Positions 1 through 7,389 of a stretch of DNA of 64,000 bases are shown here, piece after piece. The stretch spans positions 1 to 64,000 of the forward strand of contig JAEMRT010000004.1 in assembly GCA_016463225.1 (NCBI GenBank), written 5' to 3'. The position numbers and the translations under genes are program-made. The notes beneath the pieces were generated by a model. It saw only the letters and a list, made by a program, of their open reading frames with translations, was not told the DNA's origin and searched no databases. Every line of letters starts with the position of its first letter. Position 1 is the first letter of the stretch. Source of the DNA: Sphingopyxis sp. GTDB taxonomy: Bacteria; Pseudomonadota; Alphaproteobacteria; Sphingomonadales; Sphingomonadaceae.

Positions 1-92
1 TTCACGTTGGCGAGGTTGTTGGCGATCACCTGCATCCGGAAGCCCTGGGCATCCAGACCGGTTCGCGCGACGTGCAAGGCACCGAAGCTCAT
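1..92 (-). CDS. flgG: Flagellar distal rod protein FlgG (5' part only)
   Basis: Only the first 30 codons lie in the window; the gene continues past the left edge. The N-terminus begins MSFGALHVARTGLDAQ and carries the conserved rod/hook-family helix ending IANNLANV, which is diagnostic of the FlgG/FlgE/FlgF superfamily. The order flgE-flgF-(this gene) identifies it as flgG, the distal rod subunit outside the inner membrane. The start at 92 is supported by a GGAGAA ribosome-binding site at 99-104. It lies 12 bases downstream of flgF and is probably the next gene of the same sigma-54-driven operon. Confidence 0.9.
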   Translation of the reverse strand, partial: MSFGALHVARTGLDAQGFRMQVIANNLANV

Positions 93-104
93 TTCATATT
101 CTCC

Positions 105-848
105 TTAACGGGGGAGCTGCATCAGATTGGCGGTCGCGCTGTCCATGTCGCGCGCGTCGCTGACCAGCTTGAGCTGGGTGTCCCAGCTCCGGCTCGCCTC
201 GATCATGTCGACCAGCGCGGTGGTGGCAGCGACGTTCGATCCTTCGATCGAGCGGGTGATCAGCCGCGCTTCGGGGTCATCGGGCAAAATGCCCTCGCCC
301 TTGACGCGGAACAGGCCGTCGAGTCCCTTGGCGATGTCCGATCCCGTCGGGCTCGCGAGCCGGATACGGTCGACCTCCTGCGGATTTTCGGCGTCGCCGC
401 CAGCGGGCACGATCCACACCCGGCCCTCGACGTCGATCGTGACGGCGTCGGCGGGGGGGATGGTCACCGGACCCTGACCGCCCTGGACGGGGTGGCCGTC
501 GCCGGTGGTCAAAAGCCCGCTCGGCGAAACCTGCAAATCGCCGCGCCGGGTATAAGCCTCGGTGCCGTCCTTCGCCTGCACCACGAGCAGCGCGTCGCCC
601 TGCACCGCGATATCGAGGTCGCGCCCGGTCGCGGTGACGGTGCCGGCGCGCATGTCCGCGCCGAGCACTTCTTCCGACGACATGGCGCGCGCATCGAGCC
701 CACTGCCGTTCAGCCACAGCGCCTGCGCCTCGGCCATGTCGGCGCGAAACCCGGGCGTCTGTGCGTTCGCCAGATTGTTGGCGATCGCCGTCTGCCGGGC
801 CTGACTGCCCCGCATCGCGGTAAGGCTGGTGTAGATGAGGCGGTCCAT
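105..848 (-). CDS. flgF: Flagellar proximal rod protein FlgF
   Basis: A 247-residue rod protein of the flagellar basal body, exported by the flagellar type III system to build the proximal rod. It starts MDRLIYTSLTAMRG and has the N-terminal rod/hook helix with IANNLANAQTPGF (about residues 23-35). The C-terminal rod-protein helix with the SNVAATTALVDMIEASR stretch lies near 205-221. Length is normal for FlgF. It sits between flgE and flgG, 35 bases after flgE, in the leftward flg operon. The DI/AVQGDALLVVQ region in the middle is the usual FlgF/FlgG core. Family assignment is firm; the F versus G distinction rests on gene order and the MDRLIY start. Confidence 0.95.
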   Translation of the reverse strand: MDRLIYTSLTAMRGSQARQTAIANNLANAQTPGFRADMAEAQALWLNGSGLDARAMSSEEVLGADMRAGTVTATGRDLDIAVQGDALLVVQAKDGTEAYTRRGDLQVSPSGLLTTGDGHPVQGGQGPVTIPPADAVTIDVEGRVWIVPAGGDAENPQEVDRIRLASPTGSDIAKGLDGLFRVKGEGILPDDPEARLITRSIEGSNVAATTALVDMIEASRSWDTQLKLVSDARDMDSATANLMQLPR

Positions 849-883
849 AGGGAGGCTCCCGGCAGTCGGCTAAATACGCCGGA

Positions 884-1711
884 TCAGCGCATGTTGATGA
901 TGGTTTGCGACAGCTGCGACGCGCCCTCGATCGCCTTGGCGTTCGCCTGGAAATTGCGCTGCGCGCCGATCAGCATCACCAGTTCTTCGGTGATATCGAC
1001 GTTCGACCGCTCGAGCGCGCCCGACCGGATCGCGCCCATCGGGCCGTTGGTCGCCGCGTCGATCGTCGGCGGGCCGCTTTCGCCCGACGACTGCCAATGC
1101 GCGTCGCCGACGGGGCGCAGCCCCTCCATCGCGGGGAAGGTCGCCATCGCAACCTTGCCGAGCACCTGCGCTTCGCCATTGGCAAAGGTTGCCGAGACCA
1201 GCCCGTCGAGGCCGATCGAGACATTGACCAGCTGCGCGGTGGGATCGCTCGGTGCGCCCGGCGGCAGGACGAAGTCGAACGCCCCGGCCAGCGTATTGTT
1301 GGTGACGTTGCCGTTCGCATCGACGGGCAGCAGTTGCAGCTTCTGGCCGGTCGAATCGATCACATTGCGATCGGGGGTCGCGGTGAACGCACCGTTGCGG
1401 GTGTAGGTCACCTGTTCGCGCGGCGGATCGCCCTTCACGACGAACATGCCCTCGCCAACGATCGCCATGTCGAGCGTCTTTTCGCTCGATTCATACGATC
1501 CCTGCGTGAACTGCTGGGTGATGCCGTTCAGCCGCTGGCCCTGACCGGCGATCATCTTGGTCGACTGGGTCGGCGACGAGGCAAAGATGTCGCCGAACTG
1601 CGCCTTGCTGCGCTTGAACCCGATCGATCCGGCGTTGGCGATGTTGTTCGAGATGACCGACATGTCGGTCTGGGCGCCCTTGAGGCCCGAAAGCGAGGTA
1701 TAGAATGACAT
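884..1711 (-). CDS. flgE: Flagellar hook protein FlgE (short form)
   Basis: Hook subunit, assembled beyond the rod under the FlgD cap. The N-terminus MSFYTSLSGLKGAQ with the SNNIANAGSIGFKRSKAQF motif (about 21-39) and the C-terminal helix ending in ANAKAIEGASQLSQTIINM are typical FlgE. At 275 residues it is clearly shorter than the roughly 400 residues of enteric FlgE, so the surface domains between the conserved ends are reduced. The start at 1711 has an AAGGAAGG ribosome-binding site just upstream, within the end of flgD. It is followed by flgF after a 35-base gap. The short length puts it near FlgF/FlgG in size, but its position right after flgD and the FKRSKAQFGD motif favour FlgE. Confidence 0.9.
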   Translation of the reverse strand: MSFYTSLSGLKGAQTDMSVISNNIANAGSIGFKRSKAQFGDIFASSPTQSTKMIAGQGQRLNGITQQFTQGSYESSEKTLDMAIVGEGMFVVKGDPPREQVTYTRNGAFTATPDRNVIDSTGQKLQLLPVDANGNVTNNTLAGAFDFVLPPGAPSDPTAQLVNVSIGLDGLVSATFANGEAQVLGKVAMATFPAMEGLRPVGDAHWQSSGESGPPTIDAATNGPMGAIRSGALERSNVDITEELVMLIGAQRNFQANAKAIEGASQLSQTIINMR

Positions 1712-2024
1712 GGATTATCCTTCCTTTGGTGGTGGGGGTGGTGGGCGCCGGGGTGGCGGCCTTGATGTCCTGAAGCAGCTTGGTCTGCGCCGTGAGCTGC
1801 TCGGAAATTTTCTGCAGCGTCGTGTTGGTTTCGCTGATCCCGGCGAGGCTGGAAAATTGCGCCATCTGGGCAACCATCTGCTGGTTATCGACCGGGTTGA
1901 ACGGATCCTGCTGCGACAGCTGTGCGGTCATCAGGCGCAGGAAATCGCTCTGCCCCATCTGCTGCCCGGCGCCCTTGGGCTGGAGCACGACGTTGCTGGC
2001 GTTGGTGACGTTGTTGACGGCCAT
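1491..2024 (-). CDS. flgD: Flagellar hook-cap assembly protein FlgD, apparently frameshifted at its end
   Basis: Residues 25-63 are the conserved FlgD N-terminal core (SDFLRLMTAQLSQQDPFNPV, then QMVAQMAQFSSLAGI). This protein caps the growing hook and guides FlgE polymerisation. After about residue 95 the frame has no stop and runs 221 bases into flgE out of phase, giving a meaningless tail. A one-base shift in the C-rich stretch (five G on the plus strand at 1734-1738) would place a TAA at 1717-1715, inside the flgE ribosome-binding site. That would give a normal tandem arrangement and a short FlgD of about 100 residues. The real 3' end is therefore probably near 1715. The usual C-terminal Ig/Tudor-like domain is absent in either reading. 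Confidence 0.85.
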   Translation of the reverse strand: MAVNNVTNASNVVLQPKGAGQQMGQSDFLRLMTAQLSQQDPFNPVDNQQMVAQMAQFSSLAGISETNTTLQKISEQLTAQTKLLQDIKAATPAPTTPTTKGRIIHVILYLAFGPQGRPDRHVGHLEQHRQRRIDRVQAQQGAVRRHLCLVADPVDQDDRRSGPAAERHHPAVHAGIV

Positions 2025-2025
2025 T

Positions 2026-2436
2026 TTATTGTCCCATCCTGAGGGTTTCGTTGATCAGGCCCTTGGCGGTTTCGAGGACCTGGACATTGTTCTGATACTG
2101 GCGCGCGGTCTCGACCATCTCGACCATTTCCGCCGCGCTATCGACCGCCGCCTGCCAGACGTTGCCGTCCTTGTCGGCGAGCGGGTTCGACGGATCGTGG
2201 CGTTTCGACGGTGCCATTTTCGACGTCGTCACCTGATCGACCTGGACCGTCGCGCGGCCCTGGCTGTCCATCACGGTGCGGAACACGGGCTTCAGCGAGC
2301 GAAAGGCTTCGGCCTCGCTGCCCGCGATCGTCCCAGCGTTGGCGAGGTTCGATGCGGTGGTGTTGAGCCGGACGAGCTGCGCCGACATCGCGCGGCCGCT
2401 GATGTCGAAGACCGAGAAATTGCTGGTCATCGTCAT
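2026..2436 (-). CDS. flgC: Flagellar proximal rod protein FlgC
   Basis: A 136-residue rod protein. It has the conserved N-terminal sequence FDISGRAMSAQLVRLN followed by TTASNLANAGT (about 10-35), and the C-terminal VEMVETARQYQNNVQVLETAK helix of FlgC. It lies directly upstream of flgD with a one-base gap, and its ATG overlaps the flgB stop as ATGA, so the two are translationally coupled. Length matches FlgC of other bacteria. It forms the proximal rod with FlgB and FlgF in the periplasm and is exported by the flagellar type III system. Confidence 0.95.
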   Translation of the reverse strand: MTMTSNFSVFDISGRAMSAQLVRLNTTASNLANAGTIAGSEAEAFRSLKPVFRTVMDSQGRATVQVDQVTTSKMAPSKRHDPSNPLADKDGNVWQAAVDSAAEMVEMVETARQYQNNVQVLETAKGLINETLRMGQ

Positions 2437-2786
2437 TCGCCCTTGATCGCGCGGGTCAGCGTGTTGACGCGGCCGCTGAGGAACGAAAGGCTGGAGCGAT
2501 AGGCGAGCGCGTTTTCGGCGAACGCCGTCTGTTCGGTCGCCATTTCGACGGTGTTGCCGTCGAGCGACGCCTGCACCGGGACGCGATAGGCCATCGCGCC
2601 TTCCACGGCATTGGCGGTCGAGCCGCCCTGCTGCGCAAGGTCGAGCGCTTTCGCGAAATCGAGGTCGCGCGCCTTGTATCCAGGCGTCGCGGCATTGGCG
2701 ATGTTCGACGCGAGCATCATCATGCGCTGGCTGCGCAGCTGAAGCGCCGTCGCGTGCAGGCCAAAGAGTTTCTCGGATGCCATCAT
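2433..2786 (-). CDS. flgB: Flagellar proximal rod protein FlgB
   Basis: A 117-residue rod protein, first gene of the leftward flgBCDEFG operon. It carries FGLHATALQLRSQRMMMLASNIANAATPGYKARDLDF-type sequence (conserved SNIANAATPGYKARD at about 27-41) and the C-terminal ALAYRSSLSFLSGRV helix. An upstream in-frame ATG at 2849 exists, but its extension is arginine-rich and lacks family similarity. The ATG at 2786 has a GAAGGA ribosome-binding site five bases away and was chosen. A sigma-54 promoter at 2858-2875 faces it. Confidence 0.93.
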   Translation of the reverse strand: MMASEKLFGLHATALQLRSQRMMMLASNIANAATPGYKARDLDFAKALDLAQQGGSTANAVEGAMAYRVPVQASLDGNTVEMATEQTAFAENALAYRSSLSFLSGRVNTLTRAIKGE

Positions 2787-2857
2787 CAAATTCCTTCTTT
2801 CGCCGCTGGCCCGGTCCGGTCGCTGCCGGCGCCGACGCGCGGAAAACACAAAGAACG

Positions 2858-2875
2858 ATGCAATCGTCGTGCCAA
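2858..2875 (-). promoter_or_regulatory. Sigma-54 (-24/-12) promoter of the flgB operon
   Basis: On the minus strand the sequence reads TGGCACG-ACGA-TTGCAT, an exact match to the RpoN consensus TGGCACG-N4-TTGC. It lies about 70 bases upstream of the flgB start, with room for a leader. Its presence implies RpoN and an enhancer-binding activator of the FleQ/FlbD type elsewhere in the genome. Confidence 0.88.
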
Positions 2876-2995
2876 ACGCATTTTTCCGTTTATTTTAGGT
2901 AGTTTAGAAGGTTCTGGCCATCACCCCTTGCGACGCTCGTCAAAAAACCGACAACGCCGCGCGGCACCCACGCCAATCACGCCGCAAACCGCGAC

Positions 2996-3011
2996 TGGCA
3001 CGCTTCCTGCA
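2996..3011 (+). promoter_or_regulatory. Sigma-54 (-24/-12) promoter of flgA
   Basis: TGGCACG-CTTC-CTGCA matches the RpoN consensus except for one base in the -12 element. Transcription would start near 3021-3023. That excludes the in-frame GTG at 3022 as the start codon of flgA and supports TTG at 3052. It is divergent from the flgB promoter, about 120 bases away. Confidence 0.85.
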
Positions 3012-3051
3012 AAATGGATGGGTGACCATTTTGGACCGAAGGAGATGGGTC

Positions 3052-3570
3052 TTGTTTCACCGTTTCAACTTGCGCCTTGTTGCAGGGCTCGTTGCCTGCA
3101 CCGCCGCCGCCAATCCCGCCCATGCCGAGCAAGCCAGTGAAGATTGGCAAACGATCGATGTACTGACCGCGATGGTCGCCAGCGCGCTGGGCCGCACCGC
3201 GACCCCGGTCGACCGCCGCATCAAGCTCGCGCGCTGCCCCGAACAGGCATCGGTCACCGCGATCGATGCCAATGCGCTCGCGGTGCGCTGCGCCTCGCTC
3301 GGCTGGCGGCTGCGCGTGCCGATGTCGGGACCGGCGAACGCCGTGCCCGCCGCCACAGGTTTTGCCCGGCCCGCTGCCAGTACCCCGGTCATTCGCCGCG
3401 GCGACAATGTCCGCGTGACGATCGATACCGACAGTTTCTCGGTCAGCTATGCCGCGGTCGCCGCTGAGGATGGCCGCGTCGGCGAGACGATTGCGCTGCG
3501 CGGCAACGACGCCAAATCCTCGCTGAGCGCGACGGTGATCGGCCCGGGGCGCGCCCGCCTCGACGACTGA
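3052..3570 (+). CDS. flgA: Flagellar P-ring assembly chaperone FlgA
   Basis: A 172-residue periplasmic chaperone for P-ring (FlgI) assembly. The product starts with a signal peptide (positively charged start, hydrophobic LVAGLVACTAAA, cleavage near ANPAHA). It ends with the SAF-like FlgA domain containing IRRGDNVRVTIDTDSFSVSY, then GRVGETIALRG. I chose the TTG at 3052 because AAGGAG at 3039-3044 sits seven bases upstream and the sigma-54 promoter would start transcription at about 3022. A longer GTG-initiated form is therefore unlikely. It is a monocistronic unit bounded by a rho-independent terminator at 3605. The gene is divergent from flgB. Confidence 0.9.
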   Translation: MFHRFNLRLVAGLVACTAAANPAHAEQASEDWQTIDVLTAMVASALGRTATPVDRRIKLARCPEQASVTAIDANALAVRCASLGWRLRVPMSGPANAVPAATGFARPAASTPVIRRGDNVRVTIDTDSFSVSYAAVAAEDGRVGETIALRGNDAKSSLSATVIGPGRARLDD

Positions 3571-3604
3571 TCCCCACCCTTTACTCCACCTTACCCAGCC
3601 CATT

Positions 3605-3658
3605 GGCCCGGTGACTGTCGGCTTTCCGATGCCACCGGGCCTTTCTTTTGTCTTTTTT
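3605..3658 (+). terminator. Rho-independent terminator after flgA
   Basis: The inverted repeat GGCCCGGTG (3605-3613) / CACCGGGCC (3633-3641) encloses a second small stem (TCGG/CCGA). It is followed at once by a T-rich tract (3642-3658). It lies 34 bases after the flgA stop and separates flgA from flgM. Confidence 0.85.
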
Positions 3659-3695
3659 GCGGCGAACCGCCTTAATCGCCCCGATCTGCATCCGT

Positions 3696-3722
3696 TAAAG
3701 CCTTCGTGAACCGCGCCGTCAC
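3696..3722 (+). promoter_or_regulatory. Sigma-28 (FliA)-like promoter of flgM
   Basis: TAAA (3696-3699), 15 bases, then GCCGTCAC (3715-3722), compared with the FliA consensus TAAA-N15-GCCGATAA. It lies 29 bases before the flgM start. A FliA-dependent flgM promoter is the usual feedback arrangement. The -10 half differs at three positions, so this is a good candidate rather than certain. Confidence 0.6.
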
Positions 3723-3751
3723 TTTTCTGACGGCATCGGATGGAGGCCATT

Positions 3752-4054
3752 ATGTCGGGTGACAGCAGCAAGATCGGACCCGTCGGCGGCATCGTCCGCA
3801 CGACCCCGCTGCGCAGCGCCACCAGCGCGACCGCCGCGGCGGCGAGGGCCGCCGCACCGCTGGCCGCGGTGGCGGACAGCCTGCCCGCGGCGCGGCTGAT
3901 CCGCCTCGCCGGCGGGCTTGCCAATCAGGCGCCGCCAGTCGATGTCGCGCGCGTCGCATCGCTGCGCACCGCGATTGCGAACGGCAATTACGGCGTCCAC
4001 CCCGCGATCATCGCCAGCGCCATGATCGATTTCCACACCGGCGGGGTCGAATGA
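3752..4054 (+). CDS. flgM: Anti-sigma-28 factor FlgM
   Basis: A 100-residue protein with a low-complexity, Ala-rich N-terminal half. Its C-terminal FlgM signature reads VARVASLRTAIANGNYGVHPAIIASAM (about 65-91, split here: core RVASLRTAIANGNYGV). It would bind and silence FliA until the hook is complete, then be exported. The start at 3752 has GGAGG five bases upstream; an ATG at 3740 overlaps that ribosome-binding site and is less likely. The stop overlaps the next start (ATGA). FliA is encoded 3.3 kb downstream on the same strand. Confidence 0.88.
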   Translation: MSGDSSKIGPVGGIVRTTPLRSATSATAAAARAAAPLAAVADSLPAARLIRLAGGLANQAPPVDVARVASLRTAIANGNYGVHPAIIASAMIDFHTGGVE

Positions 4055-4350
4055 TGCTCGACGATGTGCAATCGCGGCTCGACGCGCTCGTCGGGGCGCT
4101 CGACAGCCACGACGCCGGCGCCATCATCGCCGCCACCGAAGAGCTGGCGACCGCGGTGATCCTGTTTCGCGGCGCCGGCATCCCCAGGGGCAGCGAACAG
4201 CGCGCCGAACTGCTGATCGGCAAGACGCTGCGCCAGCTCGAAGCCGCCGCAATCCGCGTCAACGTGCTGAAGGACTGGACGCGTCAGCGGATTGACAGGA
4301 ACCATGACATCCGTGGCACCCACCAGCGCGGAGCTGCGCTAAGCTACTGA
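4051..4350 (+). CDS. FlgN-like flagellar export chaperone candidate
   Basis: A 99-residue, mostly alpha-helical protein translated from an ATG that overlaps the flgM stop. Helices with heptad-like spacing (DDVQSRLDALVGALDSHD, then IIAATEELATAVILFRG, then GKTLRQLEAAAIRVNVLKDW) and its location right after flgM are what is expected for FlgN, the chaperone of hook-filament junction proteins FlgK and FlgL. Sequence conservation in this family is weak, so the call rests on position, size and helical character. An alternative start is at 4054. Confidence 0.6.
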   Translation: MMLDDVQSRLDALVGALDSHDAGAIIAATEELATAVILFRGAGIPRGSEQRAELLIGKTLRQLEAAAIRVNVLKDWTRQRIDRNHDIRGTHQRGAALSY

Positions 4351-4382
4351 TTACCTTATAGGTTTCTGCCGTTAACCGTAAA

Positions 4383-4397
4383 TGGCACGATGATTGC
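4383..4397 (+). promoter_or_regulatory. Sigma-54 (-24/-12) promoter of the transglycosylase-flhA-fliA operon
   Basis: TGGCACG-ATGA-TTGC is a perfect RpoN consensus match. Transcription would begin near 4409, downstream of an in-frame upstream start at 4394. This supports ATG 4445 as the translation start. The ATGA coupling of the transglycosylase to flhA, and the flhA/fliA overlap, suggest that this promoter drives all three genes. Confidence 0.88.
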
Positions 4398-4444
4398 TTT
4401 TGGTTTGCCGAGACAGCCCTGCTGCATCAGCGGAAACCAGATTT

Positions 4445-5269
4445 ATGAACGCAATCAACAATTCCCAGCCTGCCCGCCGCGTCGCCGCACCCGTCATGGA
4501 TGCGGTGCAAACGGCGTCGGCGCGCACGGGCGTCGATTTCGACTATCTGGTTGACGTCGCACGCGTTGAAAGCGGCTATAATCCGACAGCCAAAGCGTCG
4601 ACCTCGTCGGCGCGCGGATTATATCAGTTCACCAAGCAGACGTGGCTCGCGACGCTCGATCGCCACGGCGCCAACCACGGCCTGGCCTGGGCCGCCGATG
4701 CGATCGGCCGCGACGCGTCGGGACGACTGACCGTCACCGACCCCACTCTCCGGCAACAGATTTTCGACCTGCGCGACGACCCCGCCGCGGCATCGACGAT
4801 GGCTGCGGCGCTGACCGGCGACAATCGCGACTATCTGGAAAGCCGGATCGGCCGCAGCGCCGAACCCGTCGACCTCTACCTCGCCCATTTCCTGGGCAGC
4901 GGCGGCGCCGCCAAATTCCTGACCGCGCTCGATGCGAATCCCGACCAGCCCGGTGCGACGATGATGCCCGAGGCGGCAGCAGCCAACCGCTCGGTCTTTT
5001 ACGCGCCCGACGGCAGCATGCGCAGCCTCGCCGAGATCCGCGACCGGTTTCGCGTCAAGCTCGAAGACGGCGGCAAGATCGAAAATATGAAACCCTTCGC
5101 CCCCGCCGGCTGGCACGCTTCGGCGAGCAGCTCAAGCGGCCTGGCGGGCGGTGGGGGACGTCCCCCGCTGCAAATGATGGAAATTCAGCCCATGCCGCGC
5201 AAGCTTTCGATGGGTTTTGCCGCCGATGCCTATCGGCGGCTTGCTTCGATGACCGGCGGCGCGGCATGA
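4445..5269 (+). CDS. Flagellar-cluster lytic transglycosylase (SLT domain)
   Basis: A 274-residue peptidoglycan hydrolase of the lysozyme-like SLT fold. Motifs: VARVESGYNP with the catalytic Glu (about residue 41), SARGLYQFTKQTW, and AADAIGRD. There is no obvious signal peptide, so export through the flagellar type III system is plausible, as for FlgJ-type muramidases that open the cell wall for rod growth. No FlgJ homologue is seen in this window. The start at 4445 follows the mapped sigma-54 promoter. The stop overlaps the flhA start (ATGA), so the two are coupled. Confidence 0.85.
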   Translation: MNAINNSQPARRVAAPVMDAVQTASARTGVDFDYLVDVARVESGYNPTAKASTSSARGLYQFTKQTWLATLDRHGANHGLAWAADAIGRDASGRLTVTDPTLRQQIFDLRDDPAAASTMAAALTGDNRDYLESRIGRSAEPVDLYLAHFLGSGGAAKFLTALDANPDQPGATMMPEAAAANRSVFYAPDGSMRSLAEIRDRFRVKLEDGGKIENMKPFAPAGWHASASSSSGLAGGGGRPPLQMMEIQPMPRKLSMGFAADAYRRLASMTGGAA

Positions 5270-7389
5270 CCGCGGGCTTCAACCTCGGCAACATCGGCCG
5301 CATCGCCGGTGCTTCGGCGCTGCCGGCGGGGATGCTGATCCTCGTCGCGCTGATGGTGATCCCGGTTTCGCCGCTGATCCTCGACATCAGCTTCGTCGCC
5401 AACATCATGATCAGCCTGCTGATCCTGATGGTCGCGCTGCAGGCGTCGAAACCGCTCGATTTTTCGGCCTTCCCGACCGTGTTGCTGCTCGCGACGCTGT
5501 TCCGTCTCGCGCTCAACGTCGCCTCGACGCGCGTCGTGCTCGTCCATGGTCACGAAGGCACCGCTGCGGCGGGCCACGTCATCGAAGCCTTTGGCGAAGT
5601 GCTGATCGGCGGCGACTATGTCGTCGGGCTGTTCGTCTTTTTCGTCCTGATGATCATCAATATGGTCGTCATCACCAAGGGTGCCGGGCGCGTGTCCGAA
5701 GTGTCGGCGCGCTTCACGCTCGACGCCTTGCCCGGCAAGCAGATGGCGATCGACGCCGACCTCAACGCCGGGCTGCTCAGCCCCGAAGAAGCCAAGGCGC
5801 GCCGCGTCGAGGTCGCGACCGAAGCCGATTTCTACGGCTCGATGGACGGTGCCTCGAAGTTTGTGAAGGGCGACGCGATCGCCGGCCTGCTGATCCTGTT
5901 CGTCAACATCGTCGGCGGCCTCATCCTCGGCATCTTCGGCCACGGGCTCAGCTTTTCCGAAGCGGGCGGGATCTATGTCACCCTCGCGATCGGCGATGCG
6001 CTCGTCGCGCAAATCCCGGCGCTGCTGCTGTCGATCGCCGCCGCCGCCATCGTCACCCGCGTTGCCTCGCCCTTCAACCTCAGCGGCCAGATTGGCAGCC
6101 AGTTCGCCTCGCCGCCGATCTGGATGGCGGTCGGCGCGATCCTGTTCATTCTGGGCCTTGTCCCCGCGATGCCGCAGCTCTTGATCCTGCCCGCTGCGGC
6201 GCTGTCCTTTGCCGTCGGCTGGCAGCTGCGCCGCAGCGCCACCGCAATCGCCGACGCGCCTGCCCCCGCCGCGCCCGCGCCCGACCCTTCGCTGATCGAA
6301 TGGGCCGACGTCAGCGACGCCAGCGCCTGCCAGCTCGAAATCGGCTATGCGCTGGTCAGCCTCGTCGATGACCGCAAGGGCGCGCCGCTGATGACGCGGA
6401 TCACCGGCATCCGCCGCCAATTGTCGAAAGAACTCGGCTTCGTCGTCCCGCCGGTGAAGGTCAGCGACGACCTGTCGCTCCCCGGCAACGTCTATCGCAT
6501 TTCGGTCGCCGGGGTGATCGTCGGCGAGGACGAGGTGTTCCCCAACGAAATGCTGGCGCTCGATTCGGGCGACCTTGTGACCAAGGTCATCGGGCGGCCG
6601 TGCAAGGATCCAACTTTCGGCCTCGACGCGCTGTGGATTCCCAAGGCAACCCAGAATGACGCGATCGCCGCGGGCTATACCGTCGTCGACCCGGCGACCG
6701 TCGTCGCCACGCACCTGAACAACAGCATCGTCGGCGCCGCGGCCGACCTGTTCGGGATCGACGACGCGCAGTCGCTGATCGACAATCTCAAGATCCATTA
6801 TCCGCAGCTGGCGCAGAACCTCAGCCCACAAGGCTATCCGCTGCCGCGCGTCGCCAGCCTGTGCAAATCTTTGCTGGTCGAACGCGTGCCGCTGCGCGAT
6901 TTCCGCAAGATTGCCGAGGCGATGGTCGCAACCGCGGCGCAGCAGCTGGGCGAAGTCGATCTGGTCGAAGCGGTACGCCAGCGCATCGGCGCGCTGATCG
7001 TCCAGACGATCGTGCCAAGCCGCATGCCGCTGCCCGTCGTCACCTTCAGCCCCGAGATCGAAGTGCTGCTCAACCAGTCGGTGCGTGCCAACCCCGGCGC
7101 CGAATGGCCGTTCGAACATGGCATGGCGATGAAAATCATCGAACAGGTCGGACAGGCGGTCGAACCGCTGCTGCTGCAAACGCGCAGCTTTGCGCTGGTG
7201 GCTTCGCCGCTCTGCCGCTCGGCGCTGTCGCGGCTGATCCGCGCCACTTTCCCGGACGTCGCCGTGATCTCGTACCTCGAGATTCCGGCCAGCAAACAGA
7301 CCGAAATCGTCGCGACGATCGGCGCCGAAGTGCCGCGCCTCGCGACCGGGGCCGATGCCCATATGGAGGACCAACCGCATGAGAATTGA
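5266..7389 (+). CDS. flhA: Flagellar type III export gate protein FlhA
   Basis: A 707-residue inner-membrane protein of the flagellar export apparatus. The first 320 residues contain about eight hydrophobic segments. The highly conserved cytoplasmic loop between them contains NMVVITKGAGRVSEVSARF and ALPGKQMAIDADLNAGL followed by DFYGSMDGASKFVKGD, the FHIPEP signature. The C-terminal cytoplasmic domain (about 350-707) docks chaperone-substrate complexes. The ATG at 5266 overlaps the preceding stop, and the reading frame upstream of it is only a shadow of the transglycosylase gene. It overlaps fliA by 11 bases. Confidence 0.97.
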   Translation: MTAGFNLGNIGRIAGASALPAGMLILVALMVIPVSPLILDISFVANIMISLLILMVALQASKPLDFSAFPTVLLLATLFRLALNVASTRVVLVHGHEGTAAAGHVIEAFGEVLIGGDYVVGLFVFFVLMIINMVVITKGAGRVSEVSARFTLDALPGKQMAIDADLNAGLLSPEEAKARRVEVATEADFYGSMDGASKFVKGDAIAGLLILFVNIVGGLILGIFGHGLSFSEAGGIYVTLAIGDALVAQIPALLLSIAAAAIVTRVASPFNLSGQIGSQFASPPIWMAVGAILFILGLVPAMPQLLILPAAALSFAVGWQLRRSATAIADAPAPAAPAPDPSLIEWADVSDASACQLEIGYALVSLVDDRKGAPLMTRITGIRRQLSKELGFVVPPVKVSDDLSLPGNVYRISVAGVIVGEDEVFPNEMLALDSGDLVTKVIGRPCKDPTFGLDALWIPKATQNDAIAAGYTVVDPATVVATHLNNSIVGAAADLFGIDDAQSLIDNLKIHYPQLAQNLSPQGYPLPRVASLCKSLLVERVPLRDFRKIAEAMVATAAQQLGEVDLVEAVRQRIGALIVQTIVPSRMPLPVVTFSPEIEVLLNQSVRANPGAEWPFEHGMAMKIIEQVGQAVEPLLLQTRSFALVASPLCRSALSRLIRATFPDVAVISYLEIPASKQTEIVATIGAEVPRLATGADAHMEDQPHEN

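Noticed and set aside
3022-3051. GTG start for flgA ten codons upstream
   Set aside because: It coincides with the predicted sigma-54 transcription start and would precede the ribosome-binding site at 3039-3044.
4642-5265. N-terminal extension of flhA by 208 codons
   Set aside because: This part is an out-of-frame reading of the transglycosylase gene; FlhA similarity begins at the ATG at 5266.
5230-7380. 716-codon open frame antisense to flhA
   Set aside because: It mirrors flhA codons in a GC-rich genome, is full of Arg/Asp/Gln low-complexity sequence, and has no family motif.
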